64,000 bases of DNA from Actinomycetes bacterium (GCA_021787475.1 JAJYLW010000005.1:49743-113742), one strand, 5' to 3'. Positions 36,476 to 46,963 are shown, counted from the stretch's first letter. Notes: generated by a model from the letters alone, not told the origin. A program made the numbers and translations.

Positions 36476-37420
36476 ATGAAGCTTCTTCAGTTCTATCTTC
36501 CCGGGCAGGGCACGCGGCTGGGGCTGTTATACGATGGCCTCGTCCATGACCTGACCGAAGCCGAACCGGCTTATAACTCATTCTTGGCGCTGCTCGAACA
36601 TGCCGGCGGCCAGGCGGCCACCCTGGAGCGGTTCGCCAGGGAGCTGTGCGCGCGAGTGCCGGGCAGCGCCACCTACGCCTGGCGGGACCTTGACCGAATG
36701 CCCGATCCCTCGTTGCCGCATCTGCTCATGCCTGTTTTTTCGCCGGAGGTGTGGGCATTTGGCGTCACTTACAGGCGCAGCGCCGAGGCGCGCGATGCCG
36801 ATCTTGGCAAAAACCTTGCTCCCGGAAAAGACGGGCCCGCCGGGCCGGTGGCAAACATATACGATCGTGTCTACAGGAGTAAGCGTCCCGAATGCTTTTT
36901 CAAGGCTACCGCTTCCCGCTGCGTCGGCCCGCACGGGCAGATTTGCATCCGCAGCGACTCGGATCTGACTGCCTGCGAGCCGGAGCTGGCCTACGTGCTC
37001 GGCGCCAACCGCGAGATTGTCGGTTACACTGCCTGCAACGACGTATCCGCTTGGGACCTGGAGCGGGAAAACCCGCTCTACCTGCCCCAGTCAAAGATAT
37101 ACGCAGGCTGCTGCGCCCTGGGCCCGGTGATTGTCACGCCGGCGGAAGTCAACGATCCGTATTCTCTTGATATCAACTGCAGCATAATCAGGGGCGGCGA
37201 AGTTATTTTCAACGCCGCCATCAGCAGCAGCCGCATCAACCGCACATTTGATCAACTGAACGAATATCTGTACCGCGACAACCCGATACCACTGGGCACG
37301 GTCGTCTCCACCGGCACCGGCATCATGGCGCCAAACGAGCTCTGCCTGCGCGACGGCGATACGGTTCAGATCGGGGTCGAAGGCATTGGCATCCTCTCCA
37401 ATCCGGTGCGGAAGCTGTAA
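36476..37420 (+). CDS. Fumarylacetoacetate hydrolase-family protein (possible 2-keto-3-deoxy-pentonate dehydratase)
   Basis: WAFGVTYRRSAEARDAD...YRSKRPECFFKATASRCVGPHGQICIRSDSDLTACEPELAYVLGANREIVGYTACNDVSAWDLERENPLYLPQSKIYAGCCALGPV. Confidence 0.85.
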   Translation: MKLLQFYLPGQGTRLGLLYDGLVHDLTEAEPAYNSFLALLEHAGGQAATLERFARELCARVPGSATYAWRDLDRMPDPSLPHLLMPVFSPEVWAFGVTYRRSAEARDADLGKNLAPGKDGPAGPVANIYDRVYRSKRPECFFKATASRCVGPHGQICIRSDSDLTACEPELAYVLGANREIVGYTACNDVSAWDLERENPLYLPQSKIYAGCCALGPVIVTPAEVNDPYSLDINCSIIRGGEVIFNAAISSSRINRTFDQLNEYLYRDNPIPLGTVVSTGTGIMAPNELCLRDGDTVQIGVEGIGILSNPVRKL

Positions 37421-37521
37421 GCTTACCGCCGCGCAGGTTTAGAAGCCGCCTTTCCGGCAAATAATCCGTTATCAGGCAACAGCCTGAGCTGGGGATTAAA
37501 CGCAGGAAAGGAACAACCGCT

Positions 37522-38220
37522 TTGAATCAATTGTTGATCTCTCGTAATTTATTGATAGCAAGCCTATTGGCGGCAGTATCGCTGGCAGGCTGCGGCCAGT
37601 CGCAGCCGGCGGTCTCTACTGGACCCGTGAGCACGGTCGCCGCCGGGGGTATCTGTGGTGAAGACATCGATCACAGCGGCACCGAGTTTATCAGCAATGG
37701 CAATTTTCACGGCGGGATGAGCGGCTGGCAGATGGTTTCGGAAGGGCCAGGAACCAATCTGGCCCAGACCCAAACCGACTCCAGCTGCGGTACTGCACTG
37801 GTACTTTCTCGCGAGAACTCCGGAAACGTCCCCGGGCTGACGGGGGCGGAACAGACGGTAAGCGCCGGCAAAGCGGGGCTTGCTAGTCTTGAAGTGCAAC
37901 TGGTTGCGATCATCGAGCAGCAGGACCTGAAATCGGACGGCCAACTGGGCGGGGAAACTCCGGTTTTTATCACGCTGGACTATACAACGTCAACCGGCGC
38001 CGCCAAAAGCTGGACGCACGGGCTACTGCTGGCCGGCAGCAGCATAAATTATCCCGGCCGCGACCAGGCAATTCCGCCAACCTACTGGTACACCTACAAG
38101 AGTGGAAACCTCTTGACAATGATTCCTGATCTGGCTCGGATCGAGAAAGTTACCGTCGGCGGCAACGGCGATGATTTGAGCAGCAAGATCGCGCTGGTGT
38201 CATTGCTGGGAAAGCGCTAG
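37522..38220 (+). CDS. Secreted lipoprotein of unknown function (TTG start)
   Basis: Lipobox SLAGCGQSQ; 'GTEFISNGNFHGGMSGWQMVSEGPGTNLAQTQ' resembles carbohydrate-binding-like folds. Confidence 0.6.
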   Translation: MNQLLISRNLLIASLLAAVSLAGCGQSQPAVSTGPVSTVAAGGICGEDIDHSGTEFISNGNFHGGMSGWQMVSEGPGTNLAQTQTDSSCGTALVLSRENSGNVPGLTGAEQTVSAGKAGLASLEVQLVAIIEQQDLKSDGQLGGETPVFITLDYTTSTGAAKSWTHGLLLAGSSINYPGRDQAIPPTYWYTYKSGNLLTMIPDLARIEKVTVGGNGDDLSSKIALVSLLGKR

Positions 38221-38295
38221 CGGTAGGCGGTAGGCACAACCTTTTAGCCTATGCTGCTGCAGAAGAGGGCATGTGTGCCTAGATTATCTCTCCAA

Positions 38296-38352
38296 GGCAG
38301 GCTAAAAGCCTGCCATCTTCGAAGCCTCCCAAAGGCCGGCTAAAAGCCTGCC
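38296..38352. repeat. Two direct copies of a palindrome GGCAGGCTaaaAGCCTGCC
   Basis: 38296-38314 GGCAGGCTAAAAGCCTGCC and 38334-38352 GGCCGGCTAAAAGCCTGCC, both followed by ATCT. Confidence 0.8.
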
Positions 38353-38385
38353 ATCTACCTGGCCTGTGCACCGCCGCCAATACTC

Positions 38386-38820
38386 TTATGCATACGGATA
38401 CAGCCGGCGCTTGAAATCGTTGAGCTGACTGACGATCTTGTAGTGCTTTCTCTCGTCTTCGAGCAGGTAGGAAAGTAGCTCGCGCACGACAAAATGGCGG
38501 CTGTTCTCGAACTCTTCCGTCGCCAGGGAGATCGAGTCGCGTTCAATCCTGAGGTGATTGTCGAGCAATGACGAGAGGCCGCCCAGTTCATCCGGCGCCA
38601 GCGTGATCGTGCCGTTCAGCGCATCTTCGATTACACTCAGGATTTCCTTGTGTTTGATCGAGTCAGCCTTGATGACGCCGGCAATGGTTTTAACAAGCTC
38701 GTTGCCGGTAGCGTCAATAATAGCCTCGCACGACTCAATTGTCGTATCCTCAATCTGCTGCCACCGCCGGATTCCCTGTTCAAATGCCGGTTTTTCCTCG
38801 ACTATTCCTTCGATAGCCAT
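38386..38820 (-). CDS. Ferritin-like helical bundle protein
   Basis: MAIEGIVEEKPAFEQGIRRWQQIEDTTIESCEAIIDATGNELVKTIAGVIKADSIKHKEILSVIEDAL...LLSYLLEDERKHYKIVSQLNDFKRRLYPYA. Confidence 0.55.
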   Translation of the reverse strand: MAIEGIVEEKPAFEQGIRRWQQIEDTTIESCEAIIDATGNELVKTIAGVIKADSIKHKEILSVIEDALNGTITLAPDELGGLSSLLDNHLRIERDSISLATEEFENSRHFVVRELLSYLLEDERKHYKIVSQLNDFKRRLYPYA

Positions 38821-38862
38821 TTGCCCTCCCAACACGCTTGTGGCTTTTAGGCTTTCCGCCGC

Positions 38863-39249
38863 TTAGAAATAACGCTTGAGCAGGTTGCGCAGCATCTGGG
38901 CATGCCTGGCTTCATCGTGAGCGGCGGTGTGCAAAGTGGAGGCAACTTGTTTCTGGCCGGCATCCTCGGCAGTCTTGACGCCCTCATGCTTGCCCTCGTA
39001 TGCTTGCTCCTCGCCGGCCAGCATCTTTTCAATTTCTTCCTTGAGGTCGCCGATATTGCCGGCCAGATACTTAAAACGGGAACCATGCGTTGCCTCATCC
39101 CAAGCGATATTGCGCAGCGTCTGCGCTGCTTCGGTCATGCCTTCATTGTCCGCCTTCAGCGCCATAGCCAGGTAATGCACAACCTCCCAGGTCTCACCCT
39201 TGATCTCATTGCTTACGCATTCCTCAACGGTCATTGTCTGATCCGCCAT
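38863..39249 (-). CDS. Rubrerythrin-like diiron protein without rubredoxin domain
   Basis: VSNEIKGETWEVVHYLAMALKADNEGMTEAAQTLRNIAWDEATHGSRF...LHTAAHDEARHAQMLRNLLKRYF (ExxH-type ligands). Confidence 0.8.
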   Translation of the reverse strand: MADQTMTVEECVSNEIKGETWEVVHYLAMALKADNEGMTEAAQTLRNIAWDEATHGSRFKYLAGNIGDLKEEIEKMLAGEEQAYEGKHEGVKTAEDAGQKQVASTLHTAAHDEARHAQMLRNLLKRYF

Positions 39250-39359
39250 TATCGGCTCCTTTCAAATTGTGGAAGTTTATTTTGGGATACCCGATAAAAA
39301 GGTGATCAAAACTCGCGGGCTGCCACGCCTGGGCCATGCGGCCGCAGCTGGAGCAAGGG

Positions 39360-40637
39360 TCAGACCAGCTGCCCGCTTTCGCGGCCGGCTTGTCTGACCT
39401 CCGCCGGCGCCTCCAGATCATCAATGCCGGCGCCGCGGGCAGGCTCTGCCTCCGCTGAGTCCAGCCCAGCAACGGGAAGGTCGCGCTGCTTTCTCAAATC
39501 ATCAAGTTTGTCAAGCGGCTTCTCCAGTTGCCGCTGCCGCGTAGTTGTGAGCAGTTCGTAATCTTTCTGGGCGGCGTCCAGTTTCCTGCCCAGTTGCTCG
39601 AGCCGGTTGACAAACTCTTTCCATTGCTTGCGGAAGGCGCCCAGCAGCTTCAGGATTTCGTTTGACGTCTGCTCCAGGGAGAAATTGTCAACTGCCTGGC
39701 GGATGACAGCCAGCACGGCAAACAGGGTGATTGGTGAGCAAAAAACAACATGCGCCTTCAGGCCCTCGTCAAGGATGGAGCTGTCCTGCTCATGGATGAA
39801 GGAATAAATCTGCTCATTAGGGATGAACAGGAGCACATAGTCGACGGTATTGTCGGCGTCGTTGATATAGTGCCTGGTTGTCACCTCTTTCACCCGCCCT
39901 TTGACGTCGCGCAGAAACGCCTTGCGGTACTGCTCCCTGTCTGCCTCGGATTCTGATTCGAGGAATCGCATGTAGTTGTCAAGCGGAAACTTGGCGTCCA
40001 TATTCAGTTTCAGCTCTTTGGGCAGCAGGAAGGTGAAGTCCGGCCGGTCGCCTTCGGCGGATGATTTTTGTTTCAGGTAGTTGACATTTTCTATGAAGCC
40101 AGCCATCCTGAGAACATCCTCGGCCATGCGCTCGCCCCACTGCCCCCGGGCGCGTGTGCTGGCCAGCGCCTCGCGCAGCGAGCTGGTTGACTCAGCCAGC
40201 GCCTGTGTTTGTTCGCCCGCGTTCTTCAAGTAATTGGTCAGCTCGCCAAACTTCTGCTCCCTGTCCTTCTCGAGTTCTTTAACCAGCACCGAGACTTTCT
40301 CCAACTCGCCGGCCATGTTCCTAAGCTGCTGGTCGATAAGGCTTTTTTTCTCGCCCAGGTCTTTGGTTCCGGCCTGACGCTCCGTCGCCAGCGTTTCGCG
40401 GGCCAGTTTGAGAAACTCATCGGTGGATTTGGAGAGCGCTTCCAGCGACAGGCTGCCGAAACTGGCCTTGACGTTTTCGATAACCGCATCCACACTGGCC
40501 TGGCGCCGCGCCTCGCTTTCCCTAAGCAGTTCGCCCGCAATCTCGCGCGCGTCTTTTTCCCGCGCGGCGCGCAGGTAAAAGGTAGCGGCAACTCCCAAAA
40601 AGAAGCCGGCAACCAGCGAAATAATGATCCAGCCCAT
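39360..40637 (-). CDS. rmuC: DNA recombination protein RmuC
   Basis: GQWGERMAEDVLRMAGFIENVNYLKQKSSAEGDRPDFTFLLPKELKLNMDAKFPLDNYMRFLE. Confidence 0.94.
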   Translation of the reverse strand: MGWIIISLVAGFFLGVAATFYLRAAREKDAREIAGELLRESEARRQASVDAVIENVKASFGSLSLEALSKSTDEFLKLARETLATERQAGTKDLGEKKSLIDQQLRNMAGELEKVSVLVKELEKDREQKFGELTNYLKNAGEQTQALAESTSSLREALASTRARGQWGERMAEDVLRMAGFIENVNYLKQKSSAEGDRPDFTFLLPKELKLNMDAKFPLDNYMRFLESESEADREQYRKAFLRDVKGRVKEVTTRHYINDADNTVDYVLLFIPNEQIYSFIHEQDSSILDEGLKAHVVFCSPITLFAVLAVIRQAVDNFSLEQTSNEILKLLGAFRKQWKEFVNRLEQLGRKLDAAQKDYELLTTTRQRQLEKPLDKLDDLRKQRDLPVAGLDSAEAEPARGAGIDDLEAPAEVRQAGRESGQLV

Positions 40638-40784
40638 CGTGGCCTCCTGAACGGCGTTTGATTTGACGGCATGAGCCTATCACACTGTGCGGACAGAACA
40701 AGGAGTGATAATCCTGCCGCGGCAAGGCTGCGCGCCCCCGGCAGGAAAGCGCTTCCCACGCGGCTTGTGAAGAATCAGCGTTTA

Positions 40785-40979
40785 TTAAACGCGGGGATCG
40801 GCGGCGCTGACGCTGGCTGTGCTGACCGCGTGCGACTTAAGCTGCCATAGGCGGCGCATGTAATCTTCCGCAGGAGCGCCTGTCAGCCAGAAATGTTTTC
40901 CGGTGACGGACGCCAGGCAGCGGCCTGTCGCTTCAATGTTGGCGATCGTGCCGCAACTTTTGCATACGTGGAGGTCCAT
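40785..40979 (-). CDS. Small hypothetical protein
   Basis: MDLHVCKSCGTIANIEATGRCLASVTGKHFWLTG; short ORF, plausible start. Confidence 0.4.
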   Translation of the reverse strand: MDLHVCKSCGTIANIEATGRCLASVTGKHFWLTGAPAEDYMRRLWQLKSHAVSTASVSAADPRV

Positions 40980-41146
40980 TGTTCCCTTTCGGGGAGGTTG
41001 GATGCCCGTATACTATCGTGATTTGAAGAATTTCAAACTCTACGAGGCGAGACAAGTCTATCACTGGCACAGATAGGATTGCAAGTTAAACAAAATGATT
41101 CTGATAAACTTGATCATGGATGGAAGAAGTTGAAGCGCCGGGGCTT

Positions 41147-42616
41147 TTAACTCCCCAGGATTTTCGCCACGGCGTCCTGGGCGGCGTTAAGCACGGGCGC
41201 TGGCAGCACGCCCAGCACGATCACCACCGCGGTCGCCAGCCCCAGGCCCAGGCTTAAGTCCCACGAGCGCCCGCCGCCCGGCTCCATGACGGCGGCAACT
41301 TCTGGTTCGGGCTCGCGCATATACATGTAAACGATCACCCGCAGGTAATAGAAGGCGGAGACAACGCTGAAGAGCACCCCGATCACGGCCAACCAGGCGT
41401 AGCCGGCATCGACGACGCTGGCAAACAGGTAGAATTTTGCCAGGAAGCCGGCGGTGGGGGGGATGCCGGCCAGCGAGAACATCAGCACCGCCATCACGCC
41501 GGCAGCTCCGGGAAAGCGGCGCGCCAGGCCGGCCATCTCGTCGAGACTGTCGTTAAATCTGGCTGAGTTCGCCAGGAAAACAAGCACGCCGAAGGCTCCC
41601 ATGTTCATGGCGGCGTAGGCGGCCAGGTAGAAGAGGATGGCGGAAGAGCCAAAGTTGCTGTGGCTCTGGCCGGCGGCGATCAGGGCAAGAAGCAGGTAGC
41701 CGACATGGGCGATGCTCGAGAAGGCGAGCATCCGCTTCAGATCGTGCTGGAGCAGGGCCATCGTTGCGCCGATCAGCATCGTCGCAATCGCGACCACGAT
41801 CATCAGCGGCACCCAGCGCGCCTGCTCGCTGCCCAGCATGATCGTGAAAAACTTGATGATGGCGGCAAAGGCGGCAATTTTGGGGCCGACAGACAGGAAC
41901 GCCGCCGCCGGGGTGGGGGCGCCCTGGTAAACATCCGGGGCCCAGCCGTGAAACGGCGCCGCCGCCACCTTGAAGGCAAAGCCGCCCAGCAGCAGGACGA
42001 CGGCTATCACGATCACATGGCCGTCCAGCGAGCCCGAGCCGATGGCGATGCTGATCTGCTGGTAATTCGTGCTGCCGGTGAGACCGTAAAGCAGCGCCAT
42101 GCCAAAGAGCAGGATCGCCGACGCAAACGAACCGGTGAGGAAATATTTCAGCGACGCCTCGATGGAACGCAGCTGGTGTCGGAAGAAGCCGGCCAGCAGA
42201 TAGCTTGAGAGGGCCATCAGCTCCAGGCCGACAAAAAAGGTGGCCAGGTCAATCGCTGAGGCCATAACCATCATGCCTACCGTCGCCAGCAGGACAAGAG
42301 CGTAGTAGTCGCCCAGCAGCCGGCCGTTTCTCGCCAGGTGTTTTTCGGAGAGCAGCATCGCGAGTGCCGCCACTGCCAGCAGCAGGATCTTGAAGAAAAC
42401 GGCAAACCCGTCCAGGGCGATTCCGTGGGAGAAGGTTGAAAACTGCTGCGAGCGCGCCAGCCACACCGACGCCGCCGCCGGCAGGCAGGCCATGATGCCC
42501 AGCCAGCTCAAGCCCCGCCTCCCCTTCGCGGGCAGAAACGGGTCGATCAGCAGCAGCACCAGCGCCGCGGCAACCAGCATCAGCTCGGGCACGATAGCGA
42601 CAACGTCATGTTGCAT
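41147..42616 (-). CDS. nuoN: NADH-quinone oxidoreductase subunit N
   Basis: FFVGLELMALSSYLLAGFFRHQLRSIEASLKYFLTGSFASAILLFGMALLYGLTGSTNY; APFHGWAPDVYQGAPTP. Confidence 0.96.
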   Translation of the reverse strand: MQHDVVAIVPELMLVAAALVLLLIDPFLPAKGRRGLSWLGIMACLPAAASVWLARSQQFSTFSHGIALDGFAVFFKILLLAVAALAMLLSEKHLARNGRLLGDYYALVLLATVGMMVMASAIDLATFFVGLELMALSSYLLAGFFRHQLRSIEASLKYFLTGSFASAILLFGMALLYGLTGSTNYQQISIAIGSGSLDGHVIVIAVVLLLGGFAFKVAAAPFHGWAPDVYQGAPTPAAAFLSVGPKIAAFAAIIKFFTIMLGSEQARWVPLMIVVAIATMLIGATMALLQHDLKRMLAFSSIAHVGYLLLALIAAGQSHSNFGSSAILFYLAAYAAMNMGAFGVLVFLANSARFNDSLDEMAGLARRFPGAAGVMAVLMFSLAGIPPTAGFLAKFYLFASVVDAGYAWLAVIGVLFSVVSAFYYLRVIVYMYMREPEPEVAAVMEPGGGRSWDLSLGLGLATAVVIVLGVLPAPVLNAAQDAVAKILGS

Positions 42617-44182
42617 CTAGCGACCTCCTCCCAAAGAGGCGAAAAACCGTGTCAGGAAGTCGCCGTGCTGGGCCAGGTAGGGACTGATGTGATTGATCAG
42701 GTGGCTGGCCGATGGCTGGATGATGTTGATGAAAGTGTCGGGGTAAACGCCCACCCACACCGCCAGGCCCGCCAGCGGCGCCAGCGAGGCGATCTCACGC
42801 AGGTTTAAGTCCGACAGCCGGAACCATTTCTCATCCCGCGTTTCGACGAACATCACCCGCAGGTACATCCAGAGCAGGTAGGCGGCCGCCATGATGATGC
42901 CGGCGGCGGCGACAACCGCCATCGCCTTGTTGTACGTGAACAGCCCCAAGAGACTGAGAAACTCGCCGACGAAGCCGGAAAGGCCGGGCAGGCCGAGCGA
43001 GCCCAGGGTGAAAAAGAGCAGGAATGCCGCCATCACCGGGAACGGCGAGGCCAGGCCGCCCATCGCGGAGATCTCCCGCGTGTGCAGGCGCTCGTACATG
43101 AACCCGACCATGAGGAACAACGCGCCGGTAAGCAGGCCGTGGCTAAACATCACCAGCAGCGCCCCCTCGAGACCAATGACGCTGAAGGCAAAGATGCCGC
43201 CGGTGACAAAACCCATGTGGCTGACGCTCGAGTAGGCGACCAGCTTCTTCAGGTCTTTCTGCACCAGGGAGACGAGGGCTCCGTAAATAATGGCGATTAT
43301 TGACAGAATGAGGATATAAGGCATAGCGGTGACGACGGCGTCGGGGAACAGCGGAATGCAGAAGCGGATGATGCCGTAGCCGCCCATCTTCAGCAGCACG
43401 CCGGCGAGGATAACGCTGCCCGCCGTCGGCGCCTCGACATGCGCGTCCGGAAGCCAGGTATGCAGAGGCCACATCGGCACCTTGATGGCAAAGGCGATAA
43501 AGAAGGCCAGGAAGGCGGCCATCTGCACCGGGAAGGAAAAGACGGCGTGCTGGAGCTGATCCAGGTCGAAGACCGGGGCTGCGTACTGGTTGGGCCTGGC
43601 TAGGTAGGCAATGCCGACGATGGCGACCAGCATCAGGACGCTGCCGGCCATCGTGAAGAGGAAAAACTTGAGCGCCGCGTAGACGCGCCGGGGCCCGCCC
43701 CAGACGCCAATGATGAAGTACATCGGAATCAGCATGATCTCCCAGAAGACGTAGAAGAGGAGGAGGTCGCGGGCGCAGAAAGTGCCCAGCATGCCAGTCT
43801 CAAGGAACAGGAACGAGGCAAAGAAGCCAAGCTCGCGGTCCTTGATGTAGTTCCAGGAAGCCGGGATGATGATCAGCGACAGCAGCGTCGTCAGCAGGAT
43901 CAGCAGGACGCTGATGCCGTCGACGCCCATATGGTAACTGGCGCCGAGGCGCTGGATCCAGTTGACCTTTTCGATGAACTGGAAATCAGCCGTGTACTGA
44001 TCAAACTTCCACACCATTGCCAGCGACAGGATGAAGGTGGCCCCCGTCGTGGCCAGCGCCGTATATTTGTAAAGGTGCGGGCGGCCGCGCATCAGCAGCA
44101 GCATCGCCAGAGCGCCCAGCGTGGGCAGGAAGGTCATCACGCTCAGAATCGGAAAGCCGACCTGTTGTTGGAAAGAATACAT
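42617..44182 (-). CDS. nuoM: NADH-quinone oxidoreductase subunit M
   Basis: LLLFYVFWEIMLIPMYFIIGVWGGPRRVYAALKFFLFTMAGSVLML; KVPMWPLHTWLPDAHVEAPTAGSVILAGVLLKMGGYG. Confidence 0.96.
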   Translation of the reverse strand: MYSFQQQVGFPILSVMTFLPTLGALAMLLLMRGRPHLYKYTALATTGATFILSLAMVWKFDQYTADFQFIEKVNWIQRLGASYHMGVDGISVLLILLTTLLSLIIIPASWNYIKDRELGFFASFLFLETGMLGTFCARDLLLFYVFWEIMLIPMYFIIGVWGGPRRVYAALKFFLFTMAGSVLMLVAIVGIAYLARPNQYAAPVFDLDQLQHAVFSFPVQMAAFLAFFIAFAIKVPMWPLHTWLPDAHVEAPTAGSVILAGVLLKMGGYGIIRFCIPLFPDAVVTAMPYILILSIIAIIYGALVSLVQKDLKKLVAYSSVSHMGFVTGGIFAFSVIGLEGALLVMFSHGLLTGALFLMVGFMYERLHTREISAMGGLASPFPVMAAFLLFFTLGSLGLPGLSGFVGEFLSLLGLFTYNKAMAVVAAAGIIMAAAYLLWMYLRVMFVETRDEKWFRLSDLNLREIASLAPLAGLAVWVGVYPDTFINIIQPSASHLINHISPYLAQHGDFLTRFFASLGGGR

Positions 44183-44184
44183 CG

Positions 44185-46074
44185 TCACAGGGTCAAAATG
44201 ATATATACGACCATAAGAGCCAGTAATCCCAGAAACATGGCGAAAAGATACCCCTGCACTTTTCCGGTCTGAATCGGCCTCAGCAGCCGGCCGGCGCCCA
44301 GGGCCAGCCAGCCGGCGCCGTTGACGGCGCCATCGATGACGCCGGCATCGACAATGCGCCAGAGCCACCGGGAAAAGCGGCGCAGCGGGTTGATAAAAAC
44401 GGCAAAATATATTTCATCAACGTAAAACTTGTTGAGCGCCAATGTGTAGAGACGACCGGCGCGCTTGCAGGTCGCCGCCGGCAGGAACGGGCAGCGCAGG
44501 TAAAAATGCCAGGCCAGCAGGATGCCGCCGATGCCCACCACCGCGGAGATGGCCATCAGGCTCCCCGACAGAAAGCCGAACTGATGCTCCGGCGTCACGA
44601 TGGCGGCGGCAAAGACGCGGTGGAGGAAATGGTCGATATGACCACTTTCCGGCGGAATGCCAAGGAAAAGGCCGGCAACCACGGTGGGAACGGACAGCAC
44701 GATCAGCGGCGCTGTCATCACCGGTGGCGACTCGTGTACGTGGGCGAAGACCTTCGCGTCCATGCGCGGCTCGCTGTGGAAGGTCATGAAGATCAGCCGG
44801 AAAGAGTAGAAGGCGGTCAGGAAAACAGTGATCAGGGCCACAATCCAGAAGTACCAGTAGCCTCCGCTGAATGCTCCGGAAAGGATGGCGTCCTTGCTAA
44901 AGAAGCCTGACAGGCCGGGGAAGCCGGAGAGCGCCAGGGCACCGATGAAGAAGGTCCAGTAGGTAATCTTGATCTTTTTCCTGAGTCCGCCCATCTTGCG
45001 CATGTCCTGCTCGCCGCCAAGGGCGTGAATCACCGACCCCGAGCAGAGGAAGAGTAGTCCCTTGAAGAAGCCGTGCGCCAGCAGGTGGAACATAGCCGCG
45101 GTCCAGGCGCCGACGCCGAGGGCCATGAACATGTAGCCCAGCTGGCTGATGGTGGAGTAGGCAAGCACTTTCTTGATGTCGTTCTGAACCAGGGCGATAA
45201 TGGCGGCGAAGATGGCGGTGAAGGTGCCAATTGCGGCCACCACCAGCATGGCGGTGTGTGAGTGGGCGAACAGAGGGCTGGAGCGGGCCACCATGTAGAC
45301 GCCGGCGTTGACCATCGTGGCGGCGTGAATCAGCGAGCTGACCGGAGTCGGGCCTTCCATGGCGTCCGGCAGCCAGACGTGCAGCGGGAACTGGGCGCTC
45401 TTGCCCACTGCGCCCGTAAAGAGGAGCAGGCAGATGGCGGTGACCATGCCGCCGCCGATGGTGCCCGCGGCGGCAAAGACGCTGCTGTAGTCAAGCGTTC
45501 CCAGCGTGACGAAGATGAGCATGATTCCGAGGCTGAAGCCAAAGTCGCCGACGCGGTTGACCAGGAAGGCCTTCATGCCCGCATTTGATGCGCTCAGTTT
45601 GGGGAACCAGAAGGCGATCAGCAGGTACGAGCACAGGCCCACCGCTTCCCAGAAAACGTAGAGAAGAAGGTAGTTGTTCGCCAGGACCAGCATGAACATC
45701 GAGAACATGAACAGGTTGATGTAGGCGAAGAAGCGGTAGTAACCCTTGTCGCCGTGCATGTAGCCGATCGAATAGATATGAACCATGAGGCCGACGGTCG
45801 ACACGACCAGCAGCATGATCGCGGTCAGCTCATCGACCAGAAAACCGATATCGACGTGAAACTTGCCAGCGGCAATCCAGGTGTAGAGCTGCCAGGAAAG
45901 GGTCTGGCCGCGCTCTACCTGGATAAAGACATACATGGACAGGATCCAGCTTATGGCTACCGACGCTACCGACAGATAGTGGCTTTTGTCCTTGAAGTAG
46001 CGGCGGCCGAAGAACCCCGTGATGATAAACGAGGCCAGCGGCAGCAGCGGTATGAGCAGGACGGCTGCTTTCAT
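44185..46074 (-). CDS. nuoL: NADH-quinone oxidoreductase subunit L
   Basis: NYLLLYVFWEAVGLCSYLLIAFWF; GKSAQFPLHVWLPDAMEGPTPVSSLIHAATMVNAGVYMVAR. Confidence 0.97.
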   Translation of the reverse strand: MKAAVLLIPLLPLASFIITGFFGRRYFKDKSHYLSVASVAISWILSMYVFIQVERGQTLSWQLYTWIAAGKFHVDIGFLVDELTAIMLLVVSTVGLMVHIYSIGYMHGDKGYYRFFAYINLFMFSMFMLVLANNYLLLYVFWEAVGLCSYLLIAFWFPKLSASNAGMKAFLVNRVGDFGFSLGIMLIFVTLGTLDYSSVFAAAGTIGGGMVTAICLLLFTGAVGKSAQFPLHVWLPDAMEGPTPVSSLIHAATMVNAGVYMVARSSPLFAHSHTAMLVVAAIGTFTAIFAAIIALVQNDIKKVLAYSTISQLGYMFMALGVGAWTAAMFHLLAHGFFKGLLFLCSGSVIHALGGEQDMRKMGGLRKKIKITYWTFFIGALALSGFPGLSGFFSKDAILSGAFSGGYWYFWIVALITVFLTAFYSFRLIFMTFHSEPRMDAKVFAHVHESPPVMTAPLIVLSVPTVVAGLFLGIPPESGHIDHFLHRVFAAAIVTPEHQFGFLSGSLMAISAVVGIGGILLAWHFYLRCPFLPAATCKRAGRLYTLALNKFYVDEIYFAVFINPLRRFSRWLWRIVDAGVIDGAVNGAGWLALGAGRLLRPIQTGKVQGYLFAMFLGLLALMVVYIILTL

Positions 46075-46160
46075 TCAGTCATTTCTCCCGGTTGGTCGCT
46101 GGTTGCGGAGGCGGCCCGCCGGGCCCGGCGGGCCGCCTCCGATTGTCTCCCCGCGCCAAA

Positions 46161-46469
46161 TCATCCTCTCATCTCATCCAGTTCATCAACATCGAGCTTC
46201 TCGCGCAAACGGTACATGGCAATGCCGATCGCCAGGCCAACGGCCACCTCTGCCGCCGCAATCGCCAGCACGAAAAAGACAAAAACCTCTCCCCGGCCGG
46301 CGCCGGCGTTGGCGTAATTGGAGAACGCCACCAGGGCGATATTGACGGCGTTAAACATCAGTTCCAGACACATCACCACCATGATGATGCTGCGGCGGGC
46401 GAGCACGCCCCAGGCACCCACGGAAAAAAGCGCCCCTGACAGGACGAGGTAATGTTGCAGTGGCGTCAA
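46161..46469 (-). CDS. nuoK: NADH-quinone oxidoreductase subunit K (likely TTG start)
   Basis: [52 protein letters not shown]. Confidence 0.93.
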   Translation of the reverse strand: MTPLQHYLVLSGALFSVGAWGVLARRSIIMVVMCLELMFNAVNIALVAFSNYANAGAGRGEVFVFFVLAIAAAEVAVGLAIGIAMYRLREKLDVDELDEMRG

Positions 46470-46963
46470 GAGCGCCTCTCCCTCATGGCCAGGAGGACGG
46501 CGCCGACGATCGCGACGAGCAGCACCAGCGACGCCAGCTCGAACGGGAACGCGTACTGGTTGAAGAGCAGGCTGGCGAGGTTGGCTGTAGACGGGTTTTT
46601 GGGGGCGCTGCCGGCGCTGAACCTGGCGCTCCCCAGCACGATGCCAAGGACGACCGCAAGCGCTGCGCCGGCCGGCAGCGCCGCCCACGACTGGCGGTGA
46701 AAAAAGAGGCAGATGGCGCCGCTCCGCCGCCGCGTCAGCATGATCGCAAACAAGATCAGGATTGAAATGGCACCGACGTAAATCAGCAGCTGCGAAGCCG
46801 CCAGCAGCTCCGCGTTTAAGGTGACGAATACGGCGGCGACGCCGATAAAGCAGGCAATCATGGCGATGGCGCTGTAGATCAGGTTGCGCATCGCCACCAT
46901 CAGAACGGCCGGTATTATAACCAGCGCCGACACGAGATAGAAAATGGGCGTGGAAAAATGCAT
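46466..46963 (-). CDS. nuoJ: NADH-quinone oxidoreductase subunit J
   Basis: [59 protein letters not shown]. Confidence 0.94.
   Translation of the reverse strand: MHFSTPIFYLVSALVIIPAVLMVAMRNLIYSAIAMIACFIGVAAVFVTLNAELLAASQLLIYVGAISILILFAIMLTRRRSGAICLFFHRQSWAALPAGAALAVVLGIVLGSARFSAGSAPKNPSTANLASLLFNQYAFPFELASLVLLVAIVGAVLLAMRERRS

Noticed and set aside
44182-44368. N-terminal extension of nuoM in the ORF track
   Set aside because: Arg-rich extension overlaps nuoL; the TM-consistent start is ATG at 44182.
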